NCBI RefSeq assembly: GCF_900215315.1
Contig: NZ_OBEB01000002.1
Coordinates: 186,001 to 250,000 of the forward strand
Length of the DNA stretch: 64,000 nt
Source of the DNA: Arsukibacterium tuosuense
GTDB taxonomy: Bacteria; Pseudomonadota; Gammaproteobacteria; Enterobacterales; Alteromonadaceae
Reading direction: 5' to 3'
The number at the start of each line of letters is the position of its first letter. Positions within the stretch are counted from its first letter, which is position 1. Below the pieces are notes generated by a model. It was not told the origin of the DNA, ran no database searches, and saw only the letters and a list, made by a program, of their open reading frames with translations. Positions 9,276 to 18,078 of the stretch are shown here, one piece after another. A program made the translations under genes and the position numbers.

Positions 9276-9962
9276 CTAAGGCAAATCAAACAACAGGGCT
9301 TCGCTGTGTTGATTAGCGGTTAACTGCAGGGCGGTTTCAGCGCTGACCATCAGGCCATCGCCGGGCTGCATTGTAATGCTATCCAGTTGCAGCTCGCCGC
9401 TTATCAGGTGCAGATATACCTTGCGACCTGGCAGTGGATAATTAAGCTGCTCATCTGCAGCCAGAGTCACCCGCAACAGCTGTACTTGTTGTTTCAGCAC
9501 CAGACTGCCATCACGGCCGTCTGGCGAGGCAATCAGGGTTAAGCCTGGCTGACTGGCGAAATGCTGTTGCTGATAGCCCGGTTTGCCGCCTTGCTTGTCT
9601 GGCATGATCCAAATCTGTAAAAAGCGCAGCTCGTCTGTCTGGCTGGCATTGTATTCCGAGTGGTAGACACCACTGCCCGCGCTCATTAACTGAAATTCAC
9701 CGGCCGGCAGTACTTTCTCGTTGCCGGCTGAATCTTTATGGACGATTGCACCGGCCAGCACCAGGGTAATAATTTCCATATCGCGGTGGCCATGGCTATC
9801 AAAACCGGCACCGGGGGCAACCCAGTCATCGTTAATGACTCTTAGGGCCGAAAAGCCCATATGCGCCGGGTCGTAGTAGCTGCCAAAAGAAAAACTGTGG
9901 CGGCTTTTCAGCCAGCCGAAATGGGCTTTGCCGCGTTCGTCGGCTTTGCGTAGGGTAATCAT
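9276..9962 (-). CDS. Pirin family bicupin (YhhW-like)
   Basis: 228 aa. The N-terminal cupin carries the pirin signature, with HFGWLKSRHSFSFGSYYDP and the metal-binding GHRDMEIITLVLAG (about residues 57-70) followed by the second conserved His (YHSEYNAS). E. coli YhhW is the nearest characterised type, a quercetin 2,3-dioxygenase in vitro whose physiological role is not settled. The start at 9962 has GGAGAG about 5 nt upstream. It lies in the same direction as doxX, 199 bp downstream of it, with a repeat copy in the gap. Pirin-DoxX pairing next to a LysR regulator is common in proteobacteria. Confidence 0.9.
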   Translation of the reverse strand: MITLRKADERGKAHFGWLKSRHSFSFGSYYDPAHMGFSALRVINDDWVAPGAGFDSHGHRDMEIITLVLAGAIVHKDSAGNEKVLPAGEFQLMSAGSGVYHSEYNASQTDELRFLQIWIMPDKQGGKPGYQQQHFASQPGLTLIASPDGRDGSLVLKQQVQLLRVTLAADEQLNYPLPGRKVYLHLISGELQLDSITMQPGDGLMVSAETALQLTANQHSEALLFDLP

Positions 9963-10039
9963 CGGGCTCTCCTTATTACTAAATAATGTAGCTACTTATT
10001 GCGGTGTGCGGTGCAAAGGCAGGGTGGCGGCCATACTGA

Positions 10040-10101
10040 CTTCACCGGCTTCAAGGATCACATCCCTGTGCCCCTTCAGCCTGCGCAGCATCCTTGCTGC
10101 T
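10040..10101 (-). repeat. Dispersed intergenic repeat, copy in the pirin-doxX gap
   Basis: Positions 10040-10086, read on the minus strand, align over 47 bp with about four differences to 52549-52595 and 52779-52825. The core contains CACAGGGATGTG, a CAC/GTG stem with an AGGGAT loop. It is followed here (minus strand before the core) by a GCAGCA/TGCTGC hairpin. It is non-coding in all copies, and no transposase is nearby. Confidence 0.8.
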
Positions 10102-10161
10102 GTTACGTCAGCACGCCCGCCACCATGCGGTCAGGTTCTGCGTAAGTTCTTGCCTCATTCA

Positions 10162-10608
10162 TTAGCGATTCAGTTTGCCGGCCAGTAATTTATCAACAGA
10201 CAATTTGCCTGCACCGCTAAACAGCAGCGAAACACTGGCCGCTAACAGCGCCAAACCAAATTCGTAACCGTTGTTGGCCATAAATAAACCATTTTCAAAA
10301 TGCACCGCGAAAATGGCGACCAGCATAGCTACCGACAGGGCCGCTGCCGCCGGCCGGGTTAACAGGCCAACAATTAATGCGAGACCGCCAAAAAACTCTG
10401 CTGCACCCGCCAGCAGTGCCATCAGCATGCCAGGACTTAAACCAATGCTGTCCATCCAGCCGGCAGTGCCCTCAAGGCCATAGCCGCCAAACCAGCCAAA
10501 CAGTTTCTGGGCGCCATGGGCCGCAAATATAATGCCGATAGGCAGCCGTAGTGCCAGTGCCGACCAGCCGGCCTGGGTAGCAGTAAGTTTTGCAATCAAT
10601 GTTTTCAT
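10162..10608 (-). CDS. DoxX family integral membrane protein
   Basis: 148 aa with four predicted transmembrane helices (LRLPIGIIFAAHGAQKLF, MALLAGAAEFFGGLALIVG, AALSVAMLVAIFAVHF and a C-terminal GLALLAASVSLLFSG). The AHGAQKLFGWFGG motif is typical of the DoxX/YphA group. Its biochemical role is unknown; relatives are linked to thiosulfate-quinone oxidoreductase or to redox and membrane stress. It is probably co-regulated with pirin by the divergent LysR protein at 10800. Confidence 0.88.
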   Translation of the reverse strand: MKTLIAKLTATQAGWSALALRLPIGIIFAAHGAQKLFGWFGGYGLEGTAGWMDSIGLSPGMLMALLAGAAEFFGGLALIVGLLTRPAAAALSVAMLVAIFAVHFENGLFMANNGYEFGLALLAASVSLLFSGAGKLSVDKLLAGKLNR

Positions 10609-10737
10609 AAGTCACCTGTCAAAATATTTAATGGTTAAGTAAAGTGTTTTTGTTTACCCGACCGCATACAACCTGTCGATGTGCTAAAGATAGCGCTATA
10701 CTTGGCAATCAAAAAGCGGAGCTTTTTGTATCTTTAG

Positions 10738-10752
10738 TTCAAAATTTTTGAA
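10738..10752. promoter_or_regulatory. Candidate LysR operator in the doxX-lysR intergenic region
   Basis: TTCAAAATTTTTGAA is a 6-3-6 perfect inverted repeat containing the T-N11-A form (T10739, A10751) expected of LysR sites. It lies 48 bp before the lysR start and 130 bp before doxX. A second hairpin, AAAAAGC-GGA-GCTTTTT (10711-10727), sits beside it. Binding by the adjacent regulator is an inference. Confidence 0.45.
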
Positions 10753-10799
10753 TGATAGGGCCTTGCTATGGCGGTGGCTTGAAATGACTTGAGTAGGAT

Positions 10800-11708
10800 A
10801 TGCAGCAACTGATTAGTTTAGATGGCCTAAGGGCACTGGATGCCATTGACCGCAAAGGTAGCTTCGCCGCGGCGGCTGAAGCGTTGTACAAAGTGCCTTC
10901 TGCGCTTAGTTACACCATGGCGCAGCTGGAGCAAAACCTCGGGGTAAGTCTGTTCGACCGCAGCAAACAAAAGGCCCGTTTAACGCCCGCCGGGCAGTTA
11001 TTGTTGCAACAAGGTCGTGAGCTGCTAAAGGCCGCTGATCAATTGCAAAAAGCCGTGCAACAACTGGACAGTGGCTGGGAGGCAGAGCTTACCCTGGCCC
11101 TGGACAGTGTAGTACCGTCCGAGCCGGTTTTTGCCTTAATAGGCCAGTTTTTGCAACTGGGCAAACTCACCCGGGTGGCGCTACGCCAGGAAGTGATGGC
11201 CGGCGGCTGGGAGGCATTGAATACCGGCCGGGCCGACATTGCCATTGGCGTACCGGCCAGTCAGCATAGCGGCTCTTATCATTTGCAGTTGCTGGGCGAA
11301 GTGGAGTTTGTATTTGCCGTTGCGCCGCATCACCGGCTGGCACAGCTGGATAAGGTGCTGACTCTGGCCGACGTACAACAGGAGACGGCGATAATTGTTG
11401 CTGATTCTGCCATCGACAGTCAGAAGCTGTCCAGCGGCCTGTTCGACAGCCGCCAGAAAGTTATTGTAGCCAACCTGGCGCAGAAAATTACTGCCCAGCA
11501 ACAAGGTTTAGGCGTCGGCTTTTTACCGCGCCATCTGGTGCAGCAACAACTGGACCGCGGCGAGCTTATTGCCAAGCAGCACACCATTCCACGCGACAGC
11601 GCTAAGTTATACCTGGCGTGGCACAAACAACAGCAGGGCAACGCGCTGAGCTGGTTTTGCCAGCAGCTATGCAGCTATCCGTGGCAGAAGGTTTTTAGAG
11701 TCAGTTAA
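10800..11708 (+). CDS. LysR family transcriptional regulator
   Basis: 302 aa. The N-terminal winged helix-turn-helix (about 5-65: FAAAAEALYKVPSALSYTMAQLEQ) is followed by a LysR substrate-binding domain (about 90-290). It is transcribed divergently from doxX and pirin, which are its most likely targets. The ligand cannot be told from sequence. A GAG/AGGA stretch lies directly before the ATG. Its stop overlaps the stop of the convergent MFS gene by 4 bp. Confidence 0.9.
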   Translation: MQQLISLDGLRALDAIDRKGSFAAAAEALYKVPSALSYTMAQLEQNLGVSLFDRSKQKARLTPAGQLLLQQGRELLKAADQLQKAVQQLDSGWEAELTLALDSVVPSEPVFALIGQFLQLGKLTRVALRQEVMAGGWEALNTGRADIAIGVPASQHSGSYHLQLLGEVEFVFAVAPHHRLAQLDKVLTLADVQQETAIIVADSAIDSQKLSSGLFDSRQKVIVANLAQKITAQQQGLGVGFLPRHLVQQQLDRGELIAKQHTIPRDSAKLYLAWHKQQQGNALSWFCQQLCSYPWQKVFRVS

Positions 11709-13060
11709 TCGTCGATATGTCGCGCTGACGTTGTAGCATCGGCCTCAGATGGTTGCGTTTCGGCGCGCTCTGTCGCCGCTGGTTCAGAGTCGGCGCTGGG
11801 ATCTGTATCCTCCGGGTAGGCGGGCTTATGGTCCTCTACCCATTGTTCGTCCTGGCGTGGGTCCAGTTGGGCCAGTGAGGCCCCCGACGCTGCCGGTACC
11901 GCTACATATACACTTAGCTGTTCATTGGCAATCCGCTCTGCAGTTAAGGCATAGCCACCCAGTAATAGTGCAGCTAAAGCCAGCACGGTAAAAAACAGGC
12001 CGCCCGATACGCCCAATACGGCGCCCAGGATTAATGGTGCTAAAAACGAACCTATGCCATAGGCAAACAGCAAGCTACGGCTGACTTCCACTAAATCTTT
12101 GCCGTGATCTAACCTGTCGTTAGCCCGGGCGACACTTAGCGGATAGATACTGAACAGGCTGGTGCCGAGTAAAAAGCCCAGTAGATAAAACAGCCAGGTC
12201 TGGCTGGCCAGCAGGGCAAGCAGCAGGCAGATAACAAAACTGAATAAGCCGGCCCAGGCTAATAACTTACGCCGGCCGTAGCGATCAGACAAAGTGCCGA
12301 CCGGCCATTGCGCCAGCAGGCCACCTAATATTGAAATTGCCATAAAGGAGGCCACGACCGATTGCTGGCCATAGGTATTAAGCACAAATACCGGCACCAT
12401 GGTGTAAAAACCGCCGACAAAAAAGCCACCAATAACGCTGCCGACCAGTGCCAGCGGCGCAATATGTAGTACTTTAGGTAAGCTGTAGCGCTCAAATGGT
12501 GCTAATACCGGCTGGCTAATCCGGGTAATGGCCACTAAAAACAATGAGGCCAGCACCAGCACAGAGCCCATTACAAACACCACATGCGATGTGATATCCA
12601 TGCTTAATATAAGTTGACCAATTGCCGTCGCCATAAAGAACACTACCGTGTACACCGCCAGCACCCGGCCGCGGTCATCTGAGCTGCTTTTTTCATTCAG
12701 CCAGCTTTCCAGCACAATTAATAAGGCATAAAACGCAAAACCTGATAGCAGGCGCAAACCTGCCCAGAACCAGGGGTTGTAATGTAACGTGTGGCCGAGA
12801 AACGCCATTACCATCAGCGCAGAAAAAGCCGAAAAACTGCGGGCATGGCCAACCGAGACAATTAACTTCTGGCTGAACACGGCCGCCAGTAAGGCCCCCA
12901 GGAAAAACGCCGAGTTAATAACGCCAATGGCCATTTCCGACAGGCCGGCCTGCTTTAAATACAAGCCGATATAGGTCATCAGCATGCCATAGCCCGTGGC
13001 CAGAAAGGCGATCGAGATGAATAAAGAAGAAATGGGCAATAACGCTTGCCTGAAAAACAT
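11705..13060 (-). CDS. MFS transporter, YcaD-like, with an acidic C-terminal tail
   Basis: 451 aa with 12 predicted membrane helices. A typical MFS loop is visible (SDRYGRRKLLAWAG, about residues 260-275), and the N-terminal half resembles YcaD-type permeases (GYGMLMTYIGLYLKQAGLSE). The last roughly 65 residues form a hydrophilic extension rich in Asp, Glu, Pro and Ala (DTDPSADSEPAATERAETQ), longer than usual for the family and probably cytoplasmic and disordered. The substrate is unknown. The start has AGG 5 nt upstream. Confidence 0.85.
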   Translation of the reverse strand: MFFRQALLPISSLFISIAFLATGYGMLMTYIGLYLKQAGLSEMAIGVINSAFFLGALLAAVFSQKLIVSVGHARSFSAFSALMVMAFLGHTLHYNPWFWAGLRLLSGFAFYALLIVLESWLNEKSSSDDRGRVLAVYTVVFFMATAIGQLILSMDITSHVVFVMGSVLVLASLFLVAITRISQPVLAPFERYSLPKVLHIAPLALVGSVIGGFFVGGFYTMVPVFVLNTYGQQSVVASFMAISILGGLLAQWPVGTLSDRYGRRKLLAWAGLFSFVICLLLALLASQTWLFYLLGFLLGTSLFSIYPLSVARANDRLDHGKDLVEVSRSLLFAYGIGSFLAPLILGAVLGVSGGLFFTVLALAALLLGGYALTAERIANEQLSVYVAVPAASGASLAQLDPRQDEQWVEDHKPAYPEDTDPSADSEPAATERAETQPSEADATTSARHIDD

Positions 13061-13156
13061 CGGACCTGCTCTTATTCAATAAATCAATGGTTTAACCATA
13101 GTTTGCCTTAGATGGTCAAGCAAGTGATAACCTGTGACTAGACTACGGTTCAATAC

Positions 13157-13849
13157 TTATTGCAAAGCCAGTTCAGCGGCACTGCGGGCATGGATGTCGG
13201 TTGTATCGAATAAGGGTACTGCTGCATCCTGCTGCGATATCAGCAGCGAGATTTCGGTGCAGCCGAGGATAATGGCCTCGGCACCGTGTGCGACAAGCCC
13301 GGCAATGATCTGGCGATACTGTTCTCTGGACTCTGGTAAAACTTTACCGACACAAAGCTCATCATAAATTATCTGATGTACTTGTTGACGCTCTGCTTCA
13401 TTGGGCACAAGCACGCTCAGGCCGTGCTGCTCTGTTAGCCGGGTTTTGTAAAAAGGCTGCTCCATGGTGAAATTGGTGCCTAGCAAGCCAATTGTTTTGT
13501 AGCCTGCAGCCTTAACCGCCATCGCCGTGGCATCGGCGATATGTAGTAGCGGCAGTTTTGTCGCCTCCTCAATAGCGCCCGCCACTTTGTGCATGGTGTT
13601 GGTACAAAGCACAATAAAGTCGGCACCGGCGGCTTCAAGACGGGTGGCAGCTTCAGCCAGCAACTGCCCGGCAGCGTGCCAGTCGCCAGCGCGTTGCATC
13701 CGCTCAATTTCTGCAAAATCAACGCTGTATAAGATAACTTTAGCCGAGTGCAGGCCACCGAGCTGATGTTTTACCGTTTCATTGATAATGCGGTAGTAAG
13801 GAATAGTCGACTGCCAACTCATGCCACCCAGCAAGCCAATTGTTTTCAT
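13157..13849 (-). CDS. Aspartate/glutamate racemase family protein (YgeA-like)
   Basis: 230 aa. Cofactor-independent racemase fold with both catalytic cysteines in place: CTNTMHK (about residue 82) and GCTEIS (about residue 192). The start GLLGGMSWQST and GLLGTNFTM are characteristic of the family. Homologues racemise Asp, Glu, homoserine or other amino acids, so the substrate is open. AAGG lies 8 nt before the ATG. It is in the same direction as the MFS gene, which begins 97 bp downstream; co-transcription is possible. Confidence 0.9.
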   Translation of the reverse strand: MKTIGLLGGMSWQSTIPYYRIINETVKHQLGGLHSAKVILYSVDFAEIERMQRAGDWHAAGQLLAEAATRLEAAGADFIVLCTNTMHKVAGAIEEATKLPLLHIADATAMAVKAAGYKTIGLLGTNFTMEQPFYKTRLTEQHGLSVLVPNEAERQQVHQIIYDELCVGKVLPESREQYRQIIAGLVAHGAEAIILGCTEISLLISQQDAAVPLFDTTDIHARSAAELALQ

Positions 13850-13898
13850 GGTAGTTGCCTTAAAATAGAATATCCAGCATTGAGCTATTTAACACTAA

Positions 13899-14345
13899 TT
13901 AATTGTCTTGTGGTAACACCGCTTTGGTAAGCAACCAATGGTTATCATTACGTTGAAATAACGCGAGATGACTTTTCGATTCAAATAACATCAAATTATC
14001 GTGTTGGCTTACTTTAGTATCAGGATAGAAGGGTGAAATCATTGCGTCAAAGTGGCGTAACAACTCCTGCTCAAGTGTGGTTTCGTATTCCGCACCCAGC
14101 TTGTATTTAGCAACGAACTCACCGAAATCAGACATGCTCATCGCATCTGTTACGGTATATTGATTTATGAATTTGTAGCGTTCACATTCAGAAAATAAAA
14201 CCGTGGCCTCTTCTTCAAAGACAGCGTTTTCGGTGCATATTTCAGAAGGAAAGATGTTGTTAACTAACTTTTTTTCAATTTCCAATCCGTTGCAGGCAAA
14301 TACTGACATTGACAACGAAACAGGAAACAAAATTTTCTTTAACAT
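13899..14345 (-). CDS. Hypothetical exported protein, possible lipoprotein
   Basis: 148 aa. N-terminal signal-like segment (MLKKILFPVSLSMSVFACNG). The Cys at about residue 18 could be a lipidation site, but VFAC is a poor lipobox. The rest is acidic and soluble, ending HWLLTKAVLPQDN. No domain recognised. It is AT-richer than the core genes around it and sits at the edge of the patch containing the HDAC pair. It is upstream of the racemase in the same direction, with a 49-bp gap. Confidence 0.6.
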   Translation of the reverse strand: MLKKILFPVSLSMSVFACNGLEIEKKLVNNIFPSEICTENAVFEEEATVLFSECERYKFINQYTVTDAMSMSDFGEFVAKYKLGAEYETTLEQELLRHFDAMISPFYPDTKVSQHDNLMLFESKSHLALFQRNDNHWLLTKAVLPQDN

Positions 14346-14504
14346 AAATTAACCTGCTCTTTTTATCCGTCGGACCAGCACTTAGTGAATGTTAAGTTGT
14401 AAATTGACTGTCCGTCAACTAATGCTGATGTTTAATTAACAATATATTTATTTATTGATAGCTCTGCATTATCATCATGGCTTTTAAAAGCAAAGGAATA
14501 AGTC

Positions 14505-14960
14505 ATGGTAAAGGTACATATTTGGTTAAAACACGGGCCGTACGTAGGTCACGCTGCATTGACGATTGGTGATGACTATATTAGTTTCTGGCCCGATGGT
14601 GACGCGACAAAAAAAGATCTGAAAATAAAACGTAGTCATCCAGGAACCTATATGAAGAGCATCCTTAATGATATAGAAAACGAGGGCGGAAGAGCGCCGA
14701 CTACTATAGAGTTACACGGACTTGACGAAGAAAAAATGCTCGATTACGTTGAGAAACTAAGAGTAAAGGTGCCGCGATATCAAATTGCACGCAATAATTG
14801 CTCTCACGTCGTCGTTAGCGTATTACTAGCAGGCGCAAATAAAAGTCCTTCCTTTATGCCTCATGCCGGTGAGTACGCAAAATTAGGCCGGGTATTAGGT
14901 TATGGTATTTGGACGCCGGCAAATGTAATGCGCTATGCCAACGAACTGAGAAATTCATGA
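14505..14960 (+). CDS. Putative circularly permuted papain-like (NlpC/P60- or LRAT-like) protein
   Basis: 151 aa, no signal peptide. A His-containing motif near the N-terminus (VGHAALTIGDDYISFWPD, about residues 15-32) precedes a Cys motif (NNCSHVVVSVLLAG, about 102-115). The order His then NC is that of circularly permuted papain-fold enzymes (LRAT, YaeF, PPPDE groups). A TPANVMRYA stretch near the end recurs, in my memory, in putative secreted peptidases. Its stop overlaps the next gene start as ATGA, so the two are translationally coupled. Function is inferred from the fold only; it could act as an amidase, acyltransferase or deubiquitinase-like peptidase. AT-richer than its flanks. Confidence 0.6.
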   Translation: MVKVHIWLKHGPYVGHAALTIGDDYISFWPDGDATKKDLKIKRSHPGTYMKSILNDIENEGGRAPTTIELHGLDEEKMLDYVEKLRVKVPRYQIARNNCSHVVVSVLLAGANKSPSFMPHAGEYAKLGRVLGYGIWTPANVMRYANELRNS

Positions 14961-15874
14961 AAGTTTTCTACCATGACAATTACAATATCAACATTGGCTT
15001 ACTTAAGTTCGTCCATCCGTTTGATGGTATGAAGTTTGGCAAGGTAGTGGCGCAACTCCGGCGCGAAAAGCTGGCAGAAATTGTCGAACCAGCTCAGTGC
15101 ATTCCTGAAGCGGCAGTAAACACTTTCTTTAGTTCGTTAATGCGCAGATTGGTTCTTCACAAGCGGCCTGTGCTTGAAGCGCTGGAGACCCCATACATTC
15201 CACTGGTACCTTACTCATGGCTGGAAAAACGCGTACTGTCACCCATGCGCTGGGGAGTCGCAGGCACTCTTGCTGCCAGCAAGACAGCGTTGACTGGTAC
15301 CGATGCCTGGAACCTCGCTGGCGGCTACCACCATGCAGACCAGCGCAGCATGGAAGGTTTTTGCATTTACAACGACATTGGCATCAGCTGTCAGCAGCTT
15401 GTTGCCAGTGGCGAACTGACGGTAGATGACAAGATCCTGATTATCGATATCGATGCTCACCATGGTAACGGCAATGCCCGTACTTTTCACGACAATACAA
15501 ACGTCACCCTGCTGGATGTGTACAACGCCGATATTTACCCTAACGACCCAGTAAGCCGGCGAAGAGTGGATATCAGCGTACCTTTGCCATCTGGTACCGG
15601 CGGTGAGTTATATCTGAATAAACTTAGCGGCGCATTGGAACTGCTTACAGGCGGTTATAAACTGGCCTTTGTAGTAGCAGGTACCGATGTCCTGGCTACT
15701 GATCCGCTGGGCGGCTTAAAGCTAAGCATTGCCGATGTCGCACAAAGCCATAAGCTGGTATATCAGCGCTTAAAAGCGCTAAATATCCCAACGGTATTTT
15801 TAGGTGGCGGCGGCTATGGCAAAGAAAGCGCCGCGGCAATAGTGGCAGGGATTAAAGCGGTCGCTGGTGGCTGA
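14957..15874 (+). CDS. Histone-deacetylase-like amidohydrolase
   Basis: 305 aa from the ATG at 14957, which overlaps the previous stop by 4 bp (ATGA). Zinc-dependent deacylase of the HDAC/AcuC/APAH superfamily. Seen: GGYHHADQRSMEGFCIYND (catalytic His pair), IIDIDAHHGNGNARTF (zinc-binding Asp and His) and GTDVLATDPLGGLKLS (second zinc Asp), then the GGGGYG loop near the C-terminus. The overall layout is closest to the small class IV (HDAC11-like) group. Bacterial members remove acyl groups from lysines, polyamines or small molecules; the substrate here is unknown. The 16 residues of open frame upstream of 14957 lie inside the previous gene and are not the start. Confidence 0.87.
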   Translation: MKVFYHDNYNINIGLLKFVHPFDGMKFGKVVAQLRREKLAEIVEPAQCIPEAAVNTFFSSLMRRLVLHKRPVLEALETPYIPLVPYSWLEKRVLSPMRWGVAGTLAASKTALTGTDAWNLAGGYHHADQRSMEGFCIYNDIGISCQQLVASGELTVDDKILIIDIDAHHGNGNARTFHDNTNVTLLDVYNADIYPNDPVSRRRVDISVPLPSGTGGELYLNKLSGALELLTGGYKLAFVVAGTDVLATDPLGGLKLSIADVAQSHKLVYQRLKALNIPTVFLGGGGYGKESAAAIVAGIKAVAGG

Positions 15875-15913
15875 GCGTTACAGATACAGTCTTAACAAAA
15901 TGGAAAGGCAAGC

Positions 15914-16213
15914 ATGACTTCATCAACAATCAGAGTAAGAAATATACCCAAAGCTACGGCGGTGTTTTTTGATATCGTGCTGCGCTCTAAGCCGGTTTTT
16001 CTTGGTTATCAAATACTGATTTTAGCAATTGTCCTTGCTGCAATTGCACTTGAAAGCAATAATTATATTAGTCGTTTAGCGCTGTATTGGGTTGTCGGTA
16101 CTTCTCTGACAACGAGTTACGTATTTTTAGCGCTGGCTCCTTGGGTGAATAATCAATTCAGGTTGATTTTGGTGTTAGTTCTTACCGTTGTGTTGTTTAC
16201 ATGGTGGGAGTAA
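15914..16213 (+). CDS. Small membrane protein of unknown function
   Basis: 99 aa with three predicted transmembrane helices (about 23-45, 53-72, 78-96). AAGG about 7 nt before the ATG supports translation. It lies 39 bp after the deacetylase gene in the same direction, so it may belong to that operon. No family recognised. Confidence 0.55.
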   Translation: MTSSTIRVRNIPKATAVFFDIVLRSKPVFLGYQILILAIVLAAIALESNNYISRLALYWVVGTSLTTSYVFLALAPWVNNQFRLILVLVLTVVLFTWWE

Positions 16214-16249
16214 AAGTCATAACAAAGAGTTAGTTGGTAGCCTACAAAC

Positions 16250-16273
16250 AAAAAGCCAGCAATCCGCTGGCTT
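16250..16273 (-). terminator. Terminator after the nfeD-qmcA-terB-like operon
   Basis: Stem AAGCCAGC (16253-16260)/GCTGGCTT (16266-16273), 5-nt loop. On the minus strand the stem is followed by TTTTT (including 16254-16250). It may also limit plus-strand readthrough from the gene ending at 16213. Confidence 0.75.
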
Positions 16274-16294
16274 CTCTAATACACCTACTTGTTA

Positions 16295-16642
16295 CTACAA
16301 CATCTGCACCAGCAAATCATATAAGCGACGCTCTTGCTGGGCTTCTTCGCCGTCGCTTTGCATCAGCTCTCTGGCGGTGTCCAGCGCCTGTTGCTTATCA
16401 AATTGCAGTGCCGGTTTCAGATTGGTTAGATATCCTTCGACCTGATTGCTGCTGATCGCCTGCCGCACGTCGGCTAACGCCTGATTCTGGACGGCGGTAA
16501 TACTGTTAACGCCTTGCCAATCCAGTTGATCACCAATTTCATCCAGCAGTTCCTGTTCATTCAGCCGTATTTTGCCGTCAATCCGGTACATTAAAATGGC
16601 CAGCTTGAGCAGCGCTTCATTAAAATCCTGTTGAGTTGCCAT
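16295..16642 (-). CDS. TerB-like protein of unknown function
   Basis: 115 aa, all-helical, soluble. The motif YRIDGKIRLNEQELLDEI (about 19-36) resembles the metal-binding turn of TerB/DjlA-type domains (DG...E). It is the third gene of the nfeD-qmcA operon, 23 bp after qmcA, and has AAAGGAG before its ATG. A role in membrane quality control with QmcA is inferred from position only. Confidence 0.6.
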   Translation of the reverse strand: MATQQDFNEALLKLAILMYRIDGKIRLNEQELLDEIGDQLDWQGVNSITAVQNQALADVRQAISSNQVEGYLTNLKPALQFDKQQALDTARELMQSDGEEAQQERRLYDLLVQML

Positions 16643-16665
16643 ACATTACTCCTTTGGTCGCGGCC

Positions 16666-17604
16666 TTATTTTCCACCGGGCCGGGCTATTTTCAGTATTT
16701 CAGTTAAGCCTGCTACGGCGCCGCCGATATTGGCCAGTTCGGCTGGTACTATCATGGTGTTGTTGGCTTTCGCAAGATTACCGAACTCTTTTACATATTG
16801 TTCAGCTACCCGCAGGCTAACTGCTTCCTGGCCACCCGGGTGGTTAATGGCTTCGGCAATCTGACGGATACCTTCCGCAGTAGCAATGGCCACCAGTTCA
16901 ATCTCGCGGGCACGGCCTTCTGCTTCGTTGATCTGGCGCATCTTGTCACCTTCTGACAGGTTGATAACCTCCTGCTTCTGGCCTTCAGATACGTTAATCA
17001 TTGCCTGACGTTCACCTTCAGATTTGGCGATAGCCGCGCGGCGTTCCCGCTCGGCGCGCATTTGCTGCTCTAAGGCATCTTTAATGCTGAGTGGCAATTC
17101 GATATCAGAAATTTCATAACGCAGTACTTTAATGCCCCAGGGCGAGGCCGCTTCGTCCAGCGCTTTTACCACTTCTTCGTTAATTTTGGCCCGCTCTTCA
17201 AAGGTTTTATCCAGGTCAGTCTGGCCAATTACTGACCGCATGGTGGTTTGCGCCAGCTGAGATGATGCATAGCGGTAATCATTAATGCCGTAACTGGCTT
17301 TGTGCGGGTCGACTACCTGTAAATACAGCACGCCGTTAATGCCGACCTGGATGTTGTCTTTGGTGACACAGGTCTGGCGCTCAACATCGATCACTTCTTC
17401 TTTTAAGCTATGGGTATAAGCCACTTTGTCGATAAACGGAATAAGGATATGAAAGCCCGAGTCGAGGGTGCGCGAATACTTACCCAGGCGCTCGATGACA
17501 AAATTGGTTTTTTGTGGCACCACCCGGGCGGTTTTGATAATGGTAATAACTACCGCTATGGCAAAGCCCAGCGTTAGTATTGTTTGAATATCAATTTGTT
17601 CCAT
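16666..17604 (-). CDS. qmcA: SPFH/Band 7 membrane protein QmcA (paraslipin)
   Basis: 312 aa. One N-terminal membrane anchor (TILTLGFAIAVVITIIKTARVVP), then the SPFH domain (FVIERLGKYSRTLDSGFHILIPFID...), then a coiled-coil with repeated SEGERQAMINVSEG-type units (about 195-240). E. coli QmcA works with FtsH and HtpX in membrane protein quality control and marks lipid microdomains. The pairing with NfeD (28 bp upstream) is the usual stomatin-NfeD partnership. AAGGGA lies 9 nt before the ATG. Confidence 0.94.
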   Translation of the reverse strand: MEQIDIQTILTLGFAIAVVITIIKTARVVPQKTNFVIERLGKYSRTLDSGFHILIPFIDKVAYTHSLKEEVIDVERQTCVTKDNIQVGINGVLYLQVVDPHKASYGINDYRYASSQLAQTTMRSVIGQTDLDKTFEERAKINEEVVKALDEAASPWGIKVLRYEISDIELPLSIKDALEQQMRAERERRAAIAKSEGERQAMINVSEGQKQEVINLSEGDKMRQINEAEGRAREIELVAIATAEGIRQIAEAINHPGGQEAVSLRVAEQYVKEFGNLAKANNTMIVPAELANIGGAVAGLTEILKIARPGGK

Positions 17605-17631
17605 CTTTAGTATTCCCTTTTAAACTAACAA

Positions 17632-18078
17632 TTAAACCGGCTGTTGGGCCGAGACAATTAAATGAATGCCTTCATTGGCTATAACCCAGGCGACTTCGCC
17701 TGCTTTTAATGGCTCGCTGGAGCGGGCGTCCCATTGCACACCATTTAACACCACCCGGCCGGCACCTTGCTGAAAATCGGCCAGTACGATCACCCGGTTG
17801 CCAATGTCGTCTTTTAACCGGCTGGGCTGCTCGCCCTTGTCGGCGACATAGCCGGTAAACCAGCGTTTAAAGTGGCCGCGGGCCAGTAGCAACAGCGCCA
17901 GGCTGACGACCCCGAAGATAAGGTATTGCATGGTGGCCGACTCTATCCAGCCCAGTTGCAGCAATACCCCGACCACAATAGCGCCAATACCCAGAAACAC
18001 CGCAACAATACTGGTTGCCAGCAGTTCCGACAGAATTAACAGCACGCCAACGATGATCCAGATCATTGCGATACTCAT
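17632..18078 (-). CDS. NfeD family membrane protein (YbbJ-like)
   Basis: 148 aa. Two to three N-terminal helices (MIWIIVGVLLILSELL, VAVFLGIGAIVVGVLLQLG, YLIFGVVSLALLLLARG) are followed by a soluble OB-fold domain (about 85-145, GNRVIVLADFQQGAGRVVLNGVQWDARS). This is the short, protease-less NfeD class that partners SPFH proteins. First gene of the operon; AGGA lies 7 nt before the ATG. Confidence 0.92.
   Translation of the reverse strand: MSIAMIWIIVGVLLILSELLATSIVAVFLGIGAIVVGVLLQLGWIESATMQYLIFGVVSLALLLLARGHFKRWFTGYVADKGEQPSRLKDDIGNRVIVLADFQQGAGRVVLNGVQWDARSSEPLKAGEVAWVIANEGIHLIVSAQQPV

Noticed and set aside
9928-10188. 86-codon plus-strand frame across the pirin start and doxX end
   Set aside because: Covers the dispersed repeat and the ends of two solid opposite-strand genes; composition is not protein-like.
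14957-15874. Start of the deacetylase at 14909
   Set aside because: The extra 16 codons lie inside the previous gene; the ATGA overlap at 14957 gives the family-like start MKVFYHDNYN.
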